Assembly: GCF_002646595.1 (NCBI RefSeq)
Contig: NZ_PDUD01000032.1
Location: 62,001 to 126,000, forward strand
Direction of reading: 5' to 3'
DNA from: Flavilitoribacter nigricans DSM 23189 = NBRC 102662
GTDB lineage: Bacteria > Bacteroidota > Bacteroidia > Chitinophagales > Saprospiraceae
DNA: 64,000 nt
Positions 16,781-26,359 of this stretch are shown here, piece after piece. Each line of letters begins with the position of its first letter. The stretch's first letter is position 1. The position numbers and the translations under genes were made by a program. The notes below the pieces were generated by a model that did no database searches, was not told the origin of the DNA, and saw nothing but the letters and a program-made list of their open reading frames with translations.

Positions 16781-19600
16781 TTACTTGCGTGTAACATTGG
16801 GTGGGTGGCCAAATTCTTCGGAATAACTCCTTGAAAAATAGTTCGGGTCTTTAAAACCGACGTCATACGCGATTTCGGAGATGTTCAGGTCGGTTGTCTC
16901 CAGCAAATGCCGGGCCTTTTGCAAACGTATGGACCGAATAAATTGGGAAGGAGTTTTGCCGGTGAGGGCTTTCAGCTTTCGGTTGACCTGCATATTGCTG
17001 AGTCGGGCGGCCCGGCAAAGGTCAACTACCCCCATAGTGGGGTCATCGAGGCGTGTTGCTACTACCTGTTGCAGTTTTTGCAGAAAAGTATCTTCAAGAT
17101 TTTTGCGGGATGGATCTGATTTTGCGTCAGACAAATGCTTCATATCGGCATATCTTGCCCGCAGGGTTCGCCTTAAGTGCAAAAGCTTTTCCAGCCGCAC
17201 CATCAATTCCTCTTTGTTAAAAGGTTTAGTCAGATAGGCGTCGGCTCCCATCTCCAACCCCTTTATCCGGTCCTCCGGACTGGCTTTAGCCGTGAGTAGA
17301 ATAATGGGAATATGGCTGGTTCGTTCGTCTTGTTTTAATTCCCGGCAAACTGCATAACCGTCTTTTTCCGGCATCATCACATCACAGATGATGATATCCG
17401 GTATATTTTCAAAGGCCATTTCGATGCCTTGCTGGCCATTTCTGGCAGTTGCAATTTGATGATCTTTTTCCAACAGACTTTGGAGATAACTGACCACATC
17501 ATCATTATCTTCAATGATCAGTAATTCATCTTTTTCCCCGGTAGTAATCCGGTTTAGACCAGGCCGGCCGGTCGTATCTGCCTGATCCTTTGCCAGGTCA
17601 GCTTGTATCAGGTTGGATGCTGGTGTTGAAAAAGGGGCATTTTTGCTGATCGGAATAAGAAAAGTGAATTCGCTGCCATCTCCTTCCTCGCTTTGCACGC
17701 TAATCGCGCCATCCATTAAGCCTAGCAATTCTTTAGTAAAAGCCAGACCTATGCCGGAACCCTGGTGAATTTTGGCGCTATTGGTCGCATCCTGAAAAAA
17801 GCGGTCAAAGATCTGAGAGATGGATCCGGCGGGGATACCAATGCCGGAATCCCGGACTTTTACCTGCAGGTGCTGCTTTCCATGTTGTTCTGTTTGACAA
17901 ACATGCACAATCACCTTGCCGCCTTCTTCCGTGAATTTTAAAGCATTGGATAACAGATTATACATGACCTGCTGGACTTTTTCTTCGTCAAAATCCATGA
18001 TCAGCTCTTTCTCTTCGGAATAGAACACCAGCTTGATCCGCTTACTTTCGGCCAGAGAGTAAAATGATTCGGTAAGGTATTGTAAAAAGGGAATGATGTC
18101 GGCCTGCAGATTATTCAGCCTTAGCGTGCCAGCTTCCAGTTTGGATAGATCGAGCAGGCGGTTGACCAGTCCCAGGAGGTTTTTGCTGTTGCGCCGGATT
18201 AAAGTTCTTTCTCTTTCATTGCCTTTAATCTGGTCGGCACTTCCCATGATGACCGTGAGCGGCGTGCGAAATTCGTGTGATATGTTGGCGAAAAAATCTG
18301 ATTTCGCCTGATTGATCTCTTCGATGTACTGCTTTTGTTTTTCCTGCAACCGCATGCGATACCCGAGCCCATTGGAAAAAATGAGAATTTCAATAACGAT
18401 CCCGATCTCCGTGAAATAATTTCTGGGAAAAGGCAGCGGTTCGATCAGGTCATAGGAGGAAAGTAAAAAAAAGGTAGTGTTGAGCAGAACGCCTAATACA
18501 AGGAAAATGCTCCCTAAAATAAAATAGTTGGCCAGTCGGTCTTTCGTTTTAATAATGGCAATGATGTAATAGAGCCCGATTGCCAAAGTCAGGACCGGGA
18601 AAATGCGCCCGATCGATAGGGCCAGATGGCTTCCCCATATCCAGTAGATCAAAGCCAGGAGGTAGCCGGAAATCCCCAAAAACCATAAAAACCGGATTAA
18701 AAACTGATCCAGTTTAGGCAGGAGCTGGCTTAAGCCGACAAAACTTCGCATGAATAAAAAGTAGAGAATGGTCACTGTTAGGGAAAGGACAAGGGATTCC
18801 TTAATGAGCGCATGAATTTGCTGGTGTTCGGTAAACAAGAATATTTGCAGGACGCCCGTCTCGTTCAGTAAAATAACCGAACATAAAAAGGTGTACAGCG
18901 CATACCATAAAAAAGCTTTGTCCCCTTTTTGCAAGAAGATCAACAGGTGGTATAAACTCAGGATCAATAAAGCACCGAACAAGATCCCCTGCCACAGCAG
19001 ATAATGCTCCCGATGAGCGGTGGTTTCCGTATCCCAGGTATTAACGGGCCATAAACTCAGCTGCGGCCTGATCATTTGATCGAAAGGAATATTGGTACGT
19101 AAGAAAAATTGGTGGGTTCCGGAGGATAGAGCAAGTTGGGTCTGAGCACTAAACCCAATACCTTCCAGGATCTTTCCCCTTAGAAGTTGCCGTTGACTAA
19201 AAGGCAAGGAGGTTCCGGCCAGCGTGGTATCCAGCGCAGGATCATTATTCAGGCGATGATAAACAGTGACCTCCGGCAGATCGTGTAAATACAGTATAGC
19301 ATTAACTTCTTTGGGGTTCTGGTTGGCTAATACGAAGCGGTACCAAAGGTTTCCCTGGCGGGGATTTACCTCTGAATTCGCCTCCCATTTGCTCCATTGT
19401 TCAGGAATTTCTCCGGCGGGTGAATAGGATACGAAAAGATAGTTTTCAAGATCTATAACGGTATCCCATTGCTGATCGATCCGCAAAATGGGACTGGATA
19501 TCGTATCATTAGCAGAATTCAACAGATTTTGCTCCTGGGCGAATAGCCCGGAAGTCACAAAACCAATAAGCAGCCCCAGCAGTGTTAGATGACTCCTCAA
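16781..19600 (-). CDS. Hybrid two-component regulator: 7TMR-DISM sensor, kinase, receiver, AraC
   Basis: One 939-residue chain carries a whole signalling pathway. After a signal peptide come an extracytoplasmic beta domain (about 40-180, 7TMR-DISMED2-like) and seven membrane helices (about 190-400). The kinase follows: H-box FFANISHEFRTPL with His442, N-box YNLLSNALKFTEEGGK, and G-boxes DSGIGIP and GSGIGLAFTKELL. A receiver domain has its phospho-acceptor Asp740 in IIICDVMMPEKDG and a Lys in LTKPF. The C-terminal AraC HTH ends with DPNYFSRSYSEEFG. Such proteins detect small ligands, often carbohydrates, and activate nearby genes. The MACPF gene downstream and the catabolic operon diverging at 20 kb are both candidate targets. 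Confidence 0.93.
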   Translation of the reverse strand: MRSHLTLLGLLIGFVTSGLFAQEQNLLNSANDTISSPILRIDQQWDTVIDLENYLFVSYSPAGEIPEQWSKWEANSEVNPRQGNLWYRFVLANQNPKEVNAILYLHDLPEVTVYHRLNNDPALDTTLAGTSLPFSQRQLLRGKILEGIGFSAQTQLALSSGTHQFFLRTNIPFDQMIRPQLSLWPVNTWDTETTAHREHYLLWQGILFGALLILSLYHLLIFLQKGDKAFLWYALYTFLCSVILLNETGVLQIFLFTEHQQIHALIKESLVLSLTVTILYFLFMRSFVGLSQLLPKLDQFLIRFLWFLGISGYLLALIYWIWGSHLALSIGRIFPVLTLAIGLYYIIAIIKTKDRLANYFILGSIFLVLGVLLNTTFFLLSSYDLIEPLPFPRNYFTEIGIVIEILIFSNGLGYRMRLQEKQKQYIEEINQAKSDFFANISHEFRTPLTVIMGSADQIKGNERERTLIRRNSKNLLGLVNRLLDLSKLEAGTLRLNNLQADIIPFLQYLTESFYSLAESKRIKLVFYSEEKELIMDFDEEKVQQVMYNLLSNALKFTEEGGKVIVHVCQTEQHGKQHLQVKVRDSGIGIPAGSISQIFDRFFQDATNSAKIHQGSGIGLAFTKELLGLMDGAISVQSEEGDGSEFTFLIPISKNAPFSTPASNLIQADLAKDQADTTGRPGLNRITTGEKDELLIIEDNDDVVSYLQSLLEKDHQIATARNGQQGIEMAFENIPDIIICDVMMPEKDGYAVCRELKQDERTSHIPIILLTAKASPEDRIKGLEMGADAYLTKPFNKEELMVRLEKLLHLRRTLRARYADMKHLSDAKSDPSRKNLEDTFLQKLQQVVATRLDDPTMGVVDLCRAARLSNMQVNRKLKALTGKTPSQFIRSIRLQKARHLLETTDLNISEIAYDVGFKDPNYFSRSYSEEFGHPPNVTRK

Positions 19601-20113
19601 AATGTCTCGATTGTGCCCGAAATAAGCAATACCTTCAAATCCTGTGCGAAATTCGCCAGGTCTAATATAAAGCTACTGGACAAAAGAAAAAATATGAGTA
19701 AAGTCCAGGAGAATGGAAGACAAGTCGAAGGGGCGAAACGCAACGCTCACACTCCCTGCCTCTTAGTCTCTCCATCTTCGCCTGATTAGTGCAAAAGGTC
19801 CAGTAGTGTAGTCTAATATACCGAACTATAGCTGCAATCCAAGTTTTCCAGTAGTATACCTCTTCCGGCCGGATCATCAGTGGTGCCGTTTCAGCCTAGG
19901 TAGGAAGCACCGGTCAATACCATCTTATTTAATTTGCAAAAACTGTGTATCAGAAGGCAAAAATAATACTATATTGATCGAGTCTCATGATTTAATTTTG
20001 CTCATGTCCAGATGATGAAGGCTTTGTTTTTGTACGGGAAAAAATTAGCTTCACCGTCTTCCTTTTACCAAATGCCAGCTGGTGTATCCTCTGCTGGTTC
20101 AAGAATATTTTCA
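19601..20113. other. Divergent intergenic region between hybrid regulator and catabolic cluster
   Basis: About 500 bases lie between the divergent starts. The plus-strand TAATTTTG box at 19993 probably drives the catabolic cluster. On the minus strand TATTTTTG (19958-19965) fits the -7 consensus but is about 360 bases from the regulator start and has no -33 TTG. No other structure is recognised. Confidence 0.45.
19993..20000 (+). promoter_or_regulatory. -7 box TAATTTTG of the catabolic cluster
   Basis: TAATTTTG matches TAnnTTTG exactly. A TTG lies at 19974-19976, spaced 16 bases upstream, which is shorter than the usual 19-21. The leader to the chosen start at 20114 would be about 108 bases. 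Confidence 0.5.
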
Positions 20114-23100
20114 ATGAGAATGGCTTTTAACCAAATTCTGCTAAAGCTGCAAAATGCTTTTCCTTTCTTCCTTATCTTAGGCTTACTCAGTTGCCTGTCT
20201 TCCGGCTGCGAAAAGGCATCGGACCGGCACCTGAGTCTGCACGAGAACGACCACATCGTCCTGGTGGGGAATAACCTCGGTTCCCGGATGCTCAATTTCG
20301 GTCATTTCGAAACGGAGATGTACGTCCGTTATCCGGACAGTTCCCTCGTGATCCGCAATATGTGCGATGGCGGTAACACGCCCGGCTTCCGGCCGCACTC
20401 CGGCCGGGTCTCCCCCTGGGCATTCCCGGGCGCGGAGAACTTCCAGACGGAACTGGCGCACAAATCCGGCAGCCAGGGTCATTTCGAAACGCCCGACGAG
20501 TGGATCACCCGACTGGAAGCGGACATCATCGTCGGTTTCTTCGGATACAACGAATCCTTTCAGGGAGAGGAAGGCCTGGAAAATTACAAGGCAGAATTGG
20601 CCGCCTTTATTGAGCACACCCTGCAACAAAAATACAACGGGCAGTCGGCGCCCCAGCTGGCTCTGGTTTCCCCCATTGCCTTTGAAGACCTTTCCGACCG
20701 CTACGATCTGCCCGATGGGGTACAGGAAAATATCAACCTGCAACTATACACAAAAGCGATGCAGGAAGTAGCAGACAGTCATCAGGTCCTCTTCGTCGAT
20801 GTGTACACGCCGAGCAAGGCATGGATCGCGGATGCGGAGGAACCGCTGACTACGGACGGCTTCCAGCTGACCGATGCCGGCTACGAAAAATTAGGCCCCT
20901 ATCTGGTCGACAAACTCTTTGGCGATACACCCGCCCGGGCCGAAGAGCACCGGGAGATGATCCACGCGGCGGTGATGGAAAAGAACTGGTTGTGGCACAA
21001 TGATTACAAGATCCCCAATGGGGTACACGTTTTCGGCCGTCGCTACAACCCTTTCGGGCCGGATAACTATCCTGCCGAACTGGCCAAGATCCGGGAGATG
21101 ACCGCTATCCGGGACCAGGCCATCTGGCAGGCCGTACACGGAGAGAAAATGGATCTGGCCGCCGCGGACGCCAAGACCAGCACCCTGCCGCCGGTTGAGA
21201 CCAACTATACGCCGCAAAATACTAAAAACGGCGACCCGAATTATCTCTACGGGGAAGATGCGCTGAGTAAATTCACTATGGCGCCGGGTTACCAGGTCGA
21301 GCTTTTTGCCTCGGAAGAAGATTTTCCCGATCTGGCCAATCCGGTACAGATCGCATTTGATAATCAGGGCCGCTTGTGGGTAGCCGTTATGCCGAGTTAT
21401 CCGCACTACAAACCGGGCGACCAGCGACCGGACGACAAACTACTTATCCTGGAAGACACCGACGGAGACGGTAAAGCGGATAAGCAGACTATTTTCAAAG
21501 GCGGTCTGCACCTGCCGACCGGTTTTGAATTTGCTCCGGAGGGGGTATACATTGCTCAGGGTACCAACCTCATGCTGTATACCGATACGGACGGCGACGA
21601 TCACGCCGACACGGAACAGATCATCATGAGTGGTTTTGACGACCACGATTCCCACCATGTGATCAGTGCCTTTACGGCCGATCCTTCGGGCGCCTTCTTT
21701 ATGGGTGAAGGGGTATTCCTGCATACCAATGTGGAAACGCCCTACGGACCGGTACGGGGTACCAATGGCGGCTTTTACCGCTACAACCCCCAGCGCCGTC
21801 ATCTGGAGCGGACCGCTCAGATCCCCATTCCCAATCCCTGGGGGATTGCGGTTGACAAATGGGGACAGCCCTTCTTTGCCGAAACCTCCGGACCGGATAT
21901 CCGCTGGATGACACCGGGTACGATCAAACCGCTTTACGGCGTTTCCCACAACAAGAGCTTCAGCCTCGTAGAAGAAGAACACCGCGTACGTCCGACCTCC
22001 GGACTGGAATTTGTTTCCAGTCGTCATTTTCCGGATGAAGTGCAGGGCGATATGCTGGTCAACAATACCATTGGTTTTCTCGGAATGAAGCAGCACCAGG
22101 TCATTGACGATACGACCGGATACCGGCTGCATTTCCGGCATAACCTGATCCAGTCCTCCGACGGGAATTTCCGCCCGGTGGACATGGAATTCGCTCCGGA
22201 CGGATCGCTTTATCTGGTAGACTGGCACAATGTGCTCATCGGCCACATGCAGCACAACGCCCGGGATCCGCTGCGTGATCACCAACACGGCCGGATCTAT
22301 CGGATCACTTATCCGTCCCGGCCGTTGGTGGATCCGGCGCCCGTCGCGGGCGCGTCCATTGAGCAACTGCTCGAAAATTTAAAACTACCCGAATACCGCA
22401 CCCGTTACCGCTCCCGCCGGGAGTTGCGCGGCCGTGATGCCGACGAAGTGCTGCACAGTCTGCGCAAATGGGTGGATAACCTGGACCGCAACGATCCACA
22501 GTACGAGCACCATATGCTGGAAGGCATGTGGGTGAGCTGGGGCCTGAATCGCATCGAGCCTTCTCTGCTGAAACGCCTGTTGAAATCTGATGATTACCGG
22601 GTGCGGGCTTCCGCCGTACGTACGCTTCGGTACGTTGGACATCAGATCCCGGAACAAACCGATCTGCTGATCGAAGCGGCCCGCGACGATCACGGTCGCG
22701 TCCGGATGGAAGCCGTCGTAGCTGCTTCCTGGCTGAAACCCGAAGCCGGTGCGGCCGTGCTGGATGCCGCTGAAGGAATGCCTATGGATAGATGGCTGGA
22801 ACCTGCCTTCGCTACGGCCCGGGCTCACCTGAACGGGCGCTCGGTAGAACAGGTAGCCGAGGAAGCGGTGAAAACCAATCTTAAAGGAACTGATCTGGCG
22901 GCCTTTACAAAAGGTAAGGAAATTTACGAGCGGGAAGGATTCTGTGCTACCTGCCACCAGGAAGACGGGAAAGGACTGGATGCTTCCGGATTCCCTCCAC
23001 TGGCGGATACCAAATGGGTACTCGGTGACGAAGAACGTCTTGTGAAAATTGTTTTGAACGGATTGTACGGACCAATTGAAGTGAAAGGCAAGACCTACCC

Positions 23101-23299
23101 GGGGCAGGTACCCATGACGCCCTACCGCGGATTACTGAATGATGAAGAAATCGCAGCTGTACTGACCTACGTGCGTAATGCTTTCAACAATGAAGCTTCG
23201 ATCATCAAGGCGGAAACCGTTAAAAAAGTACGAGATGCAACCGCGGATAAAACCGGCTTCTATTCCCCGGAAGAACTACTGAAGGATCATCCTTTGTAG
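20114..23299 (+). CDS. Lipoprotein: SGNH-like, beta-propeller, HEAT and cytochrome c
   Basis: The 1061-residue protein is a PVC-type haem-binding membrane-bound dehydrogenase-like protein. The start 20114 places the lipobox LSSGC at Cys32; the frame reaches back to 20012 but that would bury the signal. Residues about 45-275 resemble an SGNH hydrolase, yet the nucleophile block reads GNNLGSRM and the DxxH block reads DGFQ (248-251), so Ser and His look lost. A propeller follows (about 370-690) with Asp-rich DTDGDGKADK and DTDGDDHAD loops, then HEAT-like repeats (about 790-900). The C-terminus is a mono-haem cytochrome c: CATCH at 944-948, with Met1001 in VPMTPYRG as likely axial ligand. It likely oxidises sugars or alcohols on the outer face and leads the cluster. 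Confidence 0.85.
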   Translation: MRMAFNQILLKLQNAFPFFLILGLLSCLSSGCEKASDRHLSLHENDHIVLVGNNLGSRMLNFGHFETEMYVRYPDSSLVIRNMCDGGNTPGFRPHSGRVSPWAFPGAENFQTELAHKSGSQGHFETPDEWITRLEADIIVGFFGYNESFQGEEGLENYKAELAAFIEHTLQQKYNGQSAPQLALVSPIAFEDLSDRYDLPDGVQENINLQLYTKAMQEVADSHQVLFVDVYTPSKAWIADAEEPLTTDGFQLTDAGYEKLGPYLVDKLFGDTPARAEEHREMIHAAVMEKNWLWHNDYKIPNGVHVFGRRYNPFGPDNYPAELAKIREMTAIRDQAIWQAVHGEKMDLAAADAKTSTLPPVETNYTPQNTKNGDPNYLYGEDALSKFTMAPGYQVELFASEEDFPDLANPVQIAFDNQGRLWVAVMPSYPHYKPGDQRPDDKLLILEDTDGDGKADKQTIFKGGLHLPTGFEFAPEGVYIAQGTNLMLYTDTDGDDHADTEQIIMSGFDDHDSHHVISAFTADPSGAFFMGEGVFLHTNVETPYGPVRGTNGGFYRYNPQRRHLERTAQIPIPNPWGIAVDKWGQPFFAETSGPDIRWMTPGTIKPLYGVSHNKSFSLVEEEHRVRPTSGLEFVSSRHFPDEVQGDMLVNNTIGFLGMKQHQVIDDTTGYRLHFRHNLIQSSDGNFRPVDMEFAPDGSLYLVDWHNVLIGHMQHNARDPLRDHQHGRIYRITYPSRPLVDPAPVAGASIEQLLENLKLPEYRTRYRSRRELRGRDADEVLHSLRKWVDNLDRNDPQYEHHMLEGMWVSWGLNRIEPSLLKRLLKSDDYRVRASAVRTLRYVGHQIPEQTDLLIEAARDDHGRVRMEAVVAASWLKPEAGAAVLDAAEGMPMDRWLEPAFATARAHLNGRSVEQVAEEAVKTNLKGTDLAAFTKGKEIYEREGFCATCHQEDGKGLDASGFPPLADTKWVLGDEERLVKIVLNGLYGPIEVKGKTYPGQVPMTPYRGLLNDEEIAAVLTYVRNAFNNEASIIKAETVKKVRDATADKTGFYSPEELLKDHPL

Positions 23300-23408
23300 A
23301 GAGTTCCCGGTAGTGAAGCGTTCGGATCCCGAAGATATTGCTAAATTCAGGGCCGGATACCGGATGACCGGTACCGATATACTGTAAACCACTAATAAAA
23401 AGAAAGAT

Positions 23409-24293
23409 ATGCACCTAGCCATTCACAACTGGATGCGCGCCGAACCACTGGAAAAGACCATCGACCGTATCGCCAGCCAGGGATACCACGCTCTGGAGAT
23501 CCAGGGTACCCCGGATCAGTACGATACCAAATACGTGCGCCAGTTATTGAAAAGTAAAGGACTGAAATGTTGGGGATCTGTAACCCTGATGATGGAAGAA
23601 CGTAACCTGCTGGCCAAAGAAGAAGCCCAACGCGCCGCTTCCATTCAATACGTAAAGGATGTAATCACCATGGTGAAGGAACTGGACGGACATATGGTGT
23701 CCGTAGTACCGGGTACCGTGGGTAAGATCGTACCGGATTCCCGCCCGGAGGAAGAGTGGGAGTGGGCCGTGGAGTCGATGAAAGAATGTTATGACTTCGC
23801 CGAAAAATCGGGCCTGCTGCTGGGCATCGAACCGATCAACCGTTTTGAGACCTATTTTATCAATCGGGGAGATCAGGCCCTGGCGCTGGCGGAAGCCGTC
23901 GGCCCCAATTGCGGGGTTTGCCTGGACGCCTTCCACATGAACATGGAAGAGGATGATTCCGTCGCCGCGATCCACCGCACCAAGGAACGCCTGGTAGGCT
24001 TCCACGTGGCGGACAACAACCGCATGGCTCCGGGTATGGGCACCATCGACTGGCCCAAGATCGTATCTACCTTAAAAGAAGTGGGCTACGATGGCGCTTT
24101 ATCCGTCGAATTCTGTCCGCCGCTGGATCGTACCCCCGCTACGCCTTACCCCGGCAGTATCGATGAAAACCCCGAGGGATTGTCCCCCGAGCAACTGAAA
24201 TTCCTGGAAGACCACGGTAGTTCCGCTTTTACGGAAGAGTTCTACAGCATGCTGACCCAAAAGTCCATCGATACTTTGCGTCCGCTGTTGTAG
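23409..24293 (+). CDS. Ketose 3-epimerase-like sugar isomerase (TIM barrel)
   Basis: The 294-residue AP-endonuclease-2/xylose-isomerase-like TIM barrel resembles D-tagatose/D-psicose 3-epimerases. The metal ligand set is visible: Glu in LGIEPINRFETY, Asp and His in CLDAFHMNMEEDD, His in FHVADNNR, and the last Glu in SVEFCPP. The PGMGTIDW strand is also typical. These enzymes interconvert ketoses at C3 through an enediolate held by Mn2+; the exact sugar here is unknown, and some relatives act on hydroxypyruvate or inosose. It starts 109 bases after the haem lipoprotein and is probably co-transcribed. Confidence 0.85.
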   Translation: MHLAIHNWMRAEPLEKTIDRIASQGYHALEIQGTPDQYDTKYVRQLLKSKGLKCWGSVTLMMEERNLLAKEEAQRAASIQYVKDVITMVKELDGHMVSVVPGTVGKIVPDSRPEEEWEWAVESMKECYDFAEKSGLLLGIEPINRFETYFINRGDQALALAEAVGPNCGVCLDAFHMNMEEDDSVAAIHRTKERLVGFHVADNNRMAPGMGTIDWPKIVSTLKEVGYDGALSVEFCPPLDRTPATPYPGSIDENPEGLSPEQLKFLEDHGSSAFTEEFYSMLTQKSIDTLRPLL

Positions 24294-24416
24294 GCTGGTC
24301 CCTGTCCCGGGGAGATTACCACAAACAACCTGTTTCCTTTAAATCAATTCTATTCTATGGCATTAACAGCAAGCCAGGAAATATCCGGCCGGGAGCCGGA
24401 TCTACAAGAAAAAAAT

Positions 24417-25577
24417 ATGAGAATAGCCAAAGTAGAAGCTTTTTGGCTGAGGTGTCCAATCCCGGAAGCGAAGCAGCACCGTTCGGATTACGGATTGCTT
24501 ACGGCTTTCGATATGACCCTGGTCGTGATCACCACGGAAAGTGGATTGCAGGGCTTTGGAGAAGCGAAGGCAGCGGTAGGTTCCTCGGGCGTTTGTGCTT
24601 CCATCGTAAGCTGCGTGGAAAATGAACTGGCACCGATACTGATCGGCCAGGACGCCAGGAATATCAACGAGCTGTGGGAACGTATGTACAACGGCGTTCG
24701 CGACCACTACGCCATAAAGAGGGGTAGAGTGTTCCCCATCCTGGGTAACCGGGGGCTGACCGTTTCCGCCATGAGCGGTGTGGATATGGCCCTTTGGGAT
24801 ATCCTGGGCAAATCGCTAAACGTGCCGGTGGTACAATTGCTGGGCGGAGCCATCCGCGACCGTATGGAGGCTTACGCCAGTGGCGGCTGGGCCGGAGCGG
24901 ATGCGATCGGCGAACAGCTGCTGGGGTATACCGCCAAAGGCTTTAAGGCGATCAAAATGCGCGTAGGCGTGATGGACGAAACCGTCGATTACAGTATCGA
25001 ACGGGTGAAAGCCGCCCGGGAAGCACTGGGGCCGGATATTAAGATCATGGCCGATGCCCACGGTACTTTTTCCGTACCGGAAGCCAAGCGTTTCTGCCGG
25101 GGAGTAGAGGACTGTAATCTCTACTGGATGGAAGAACCCATCTCGCCCGACAATAAGAAAGGAACGGCCGAAGTACGGGCAATGACCACCATCCCGATCG
25201 CAGCCGGTGAAAGTGAATTTACCCGTTTCAATATCCGCGAACTGATCGAGTTGAGCGCGGTGGACGTCATCCAGCCGGATTCGGCCATCATGGGCGGGAT
25301 CACGGAAAGCTGGCGGGTAGCGGCGCTGGCGGCTGCCTACCAACTGGAACTGGCACCGCACTGCTGGGGCTCGGCCCTGTCCTTCATGGCCGGTGTGAAT
25401 ATCGCCTTCGCCAGTCCTTCGGCGGTAGTCATCGAATTCTCCTCCGGAGGTAATCCGATGATGTACGACCTGGTCGAGGAGCAAATCCAGGCGGTGGACG
25501 GACAGATCCTGGCCCCGACGGATCCCGGTCTGGGGATGACCGTAAACTGGGATTTTGTTAAGGAGTACAAGCAATAG
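24417..25577 (+). CDS. Enolase-superfamily dehydratase (mandelate racemase-like)
   Basis: The 386-residue protein shows the superfamily's two-domain plan: capping domain (about 1-125) and barrel. Metal ligands are the Asp in IMADAHGTF, Glu in YWMEEPIS and Glu in AAGESEFT. The base Lys is in KAIKMRVG and a His is in APHCWGSAL. Sugar-acid dehydratases use this set to remove water beside a carboxylate, giving 2-keto-3-deoxy acids, so a role in sugar-acid breakdown is likely but the substrate is not readable. The ATG at 24417 (MRIAKVEAF) is the canonical start; an in-frame ATG at 24357 would add 20 residues with no domain match. It sits in the cluster after the isomerase. Confidence 0.85.
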   Translation: MRIAKVEAFWLRCPIPEAKQHRSDYGLLTAFDMTLVVITTESGLQGFGEAKAAVGSSGVCASIVSCVENELAPILIGQDARNINELWERMYNGVRDHYAIKRGRVFPILGNRGLTVSAMSGVDMALWDILGKSLNVPVVQLLGGAIRDRMEAYASGGWAGADAIGEQLLGYTAKGFKAIKMRVGVMDETVDYSIERVKAAREALGPDIKIMADAHGTFSVPEAKRFCRGVEDCNLYWMEEPISPDNKKGTAEVRAMTTIPIAAGESEFTRFNIRELIELSAVDVIQPDSAIMGGITESWRVAALAAAYQLELAPHCWGSALSFMAGVNIAFASPSAVVIEFSSGGNPMMYDLVEEQIQAVDGQILAPTDPGLGMTVNWDFVKEYKQ

Positions 25578-25659
25578 TTAAGTCATTAGTCGTAAGTTTG
25601 GAATCACCGGATCTTCGGACCGGACTTCAAAGTACGATCACTAATACCCTTCAACAGCA

Positions 25660-25713
25660 ATGCCTGGCCGGATCAGATCGCATCGCCAATTAGGTGATCT
25701 TCTGGCCAGGCAT
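25660..25713 (+). other. Intercistronic hairpin
   Basis: ATGCCTGGCC (25660-25669) and GGCCAGGCAT (25704-25713) form a perfect 10-base stem around a 34-base loop, 17 bases before the VOC gene. There is no T-run after it, so it may stabilise or attenuate the cluster transcript rather than end it. Confidence 0.5.
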
Positions 25714-25729
25714 CTAAAATCAACGTATC

Positions 25730-26224
25730 ATGCCAAAACTAACCAAGATCAATCATGTCACCCTGGTGGTAGATCAGTTGGAAGCTGCCGCTGAGTTCTA
25801 CGAAAAAGAAATGGGCCTGGAAGTCATTGCTGCCTTTGTCTTTGACTATCCAACGGCATTCTTCAAGATCAATGAGGAAGAACAGCTTCATCTTACGGAG
25901 TGGGAAGATGCCCAATCCTTCCGGGGGCACATCTGCCTGATGGTCGACGATTTCAATCCTTTCTTCTGGCGGGTGAAAGAGCTGGGCATTATCGATATCA
26001 AGCCCTGGGGTAAAGTGCGGCAATTGCCGGACGGCGCCATGCAGCTATTTATCCGCGATCCGTCGAATAACCTGCTGGAGATTTCTTCTCCTCCCGGTTA
26101 TGAAGTTGATCCGGCTATCTTTGAAGACGAGCTCTACCAGGAAGGCCTGTATGTTTCCGGCCGTAACGATTTCCGTGGTTACAAAAGCGAAAACGCCACG
26201 CTCTACCACGGTAAGGCCAATTAA
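25730..26224 (+). CDS. VOC-family (glyoxalase/extradiol-type) protein
   Basis: The 164-residue protein begins KINHVTLVVDQLEAAAEFYEKEMGLEVI, the classic start of a vicinal-oxygen-chelate module with a metal His in NHVTL. A second half-module follows at about residue 60 (HICLMVDDFNPFFWRVKELGI, then QLFIRDPSNNLLEIS with a terminal Glu ligand). VOC proteins bind a divalent metal and act as isomerases, dioxygenases or lyases; in this sugar-acid cluster an epimerase or lyase role is plausible but unproven. The C-terminal tail of about 30 residues is poorly conserved in the family. It lies between the dehydratase and the dehydrogenase. Confidence 0.85.
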   Translation: MPKLTKINHVTLVVDQLEAAAEFYEKEMGLEVIAAFVFDYPTAFFKINEEEQLHLTEWEDAQSFRGHICLMVDDFNPFFWRVKELGIIDIKPWGKVRQLPDGAMQLFIRDPSNNLLEISSPPGYEVDPAIFEDELYQEGLYVSGRNDFRGYKSENATLYHGKAN

Positions 26225-26359
26225 AGAACAGGTGGTAAGCTGCCTGCGCGGGAGGACGGCGGCATAGTTTGAGCAGAATAGTAGCCCGGAAGTCTTTAGC
26301 AGATATCCTGTCGGGCTTTGCTCGCGCGCCCGCCTCCCAAATCATAGAAGCATCCATTC

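Noticed and set aside
21440-22366. 308-codon minus-strand frame
   Set aside because: It lies entirely antisense to the propeller region of the haem lipoprotein, and its sequence shows no domain.
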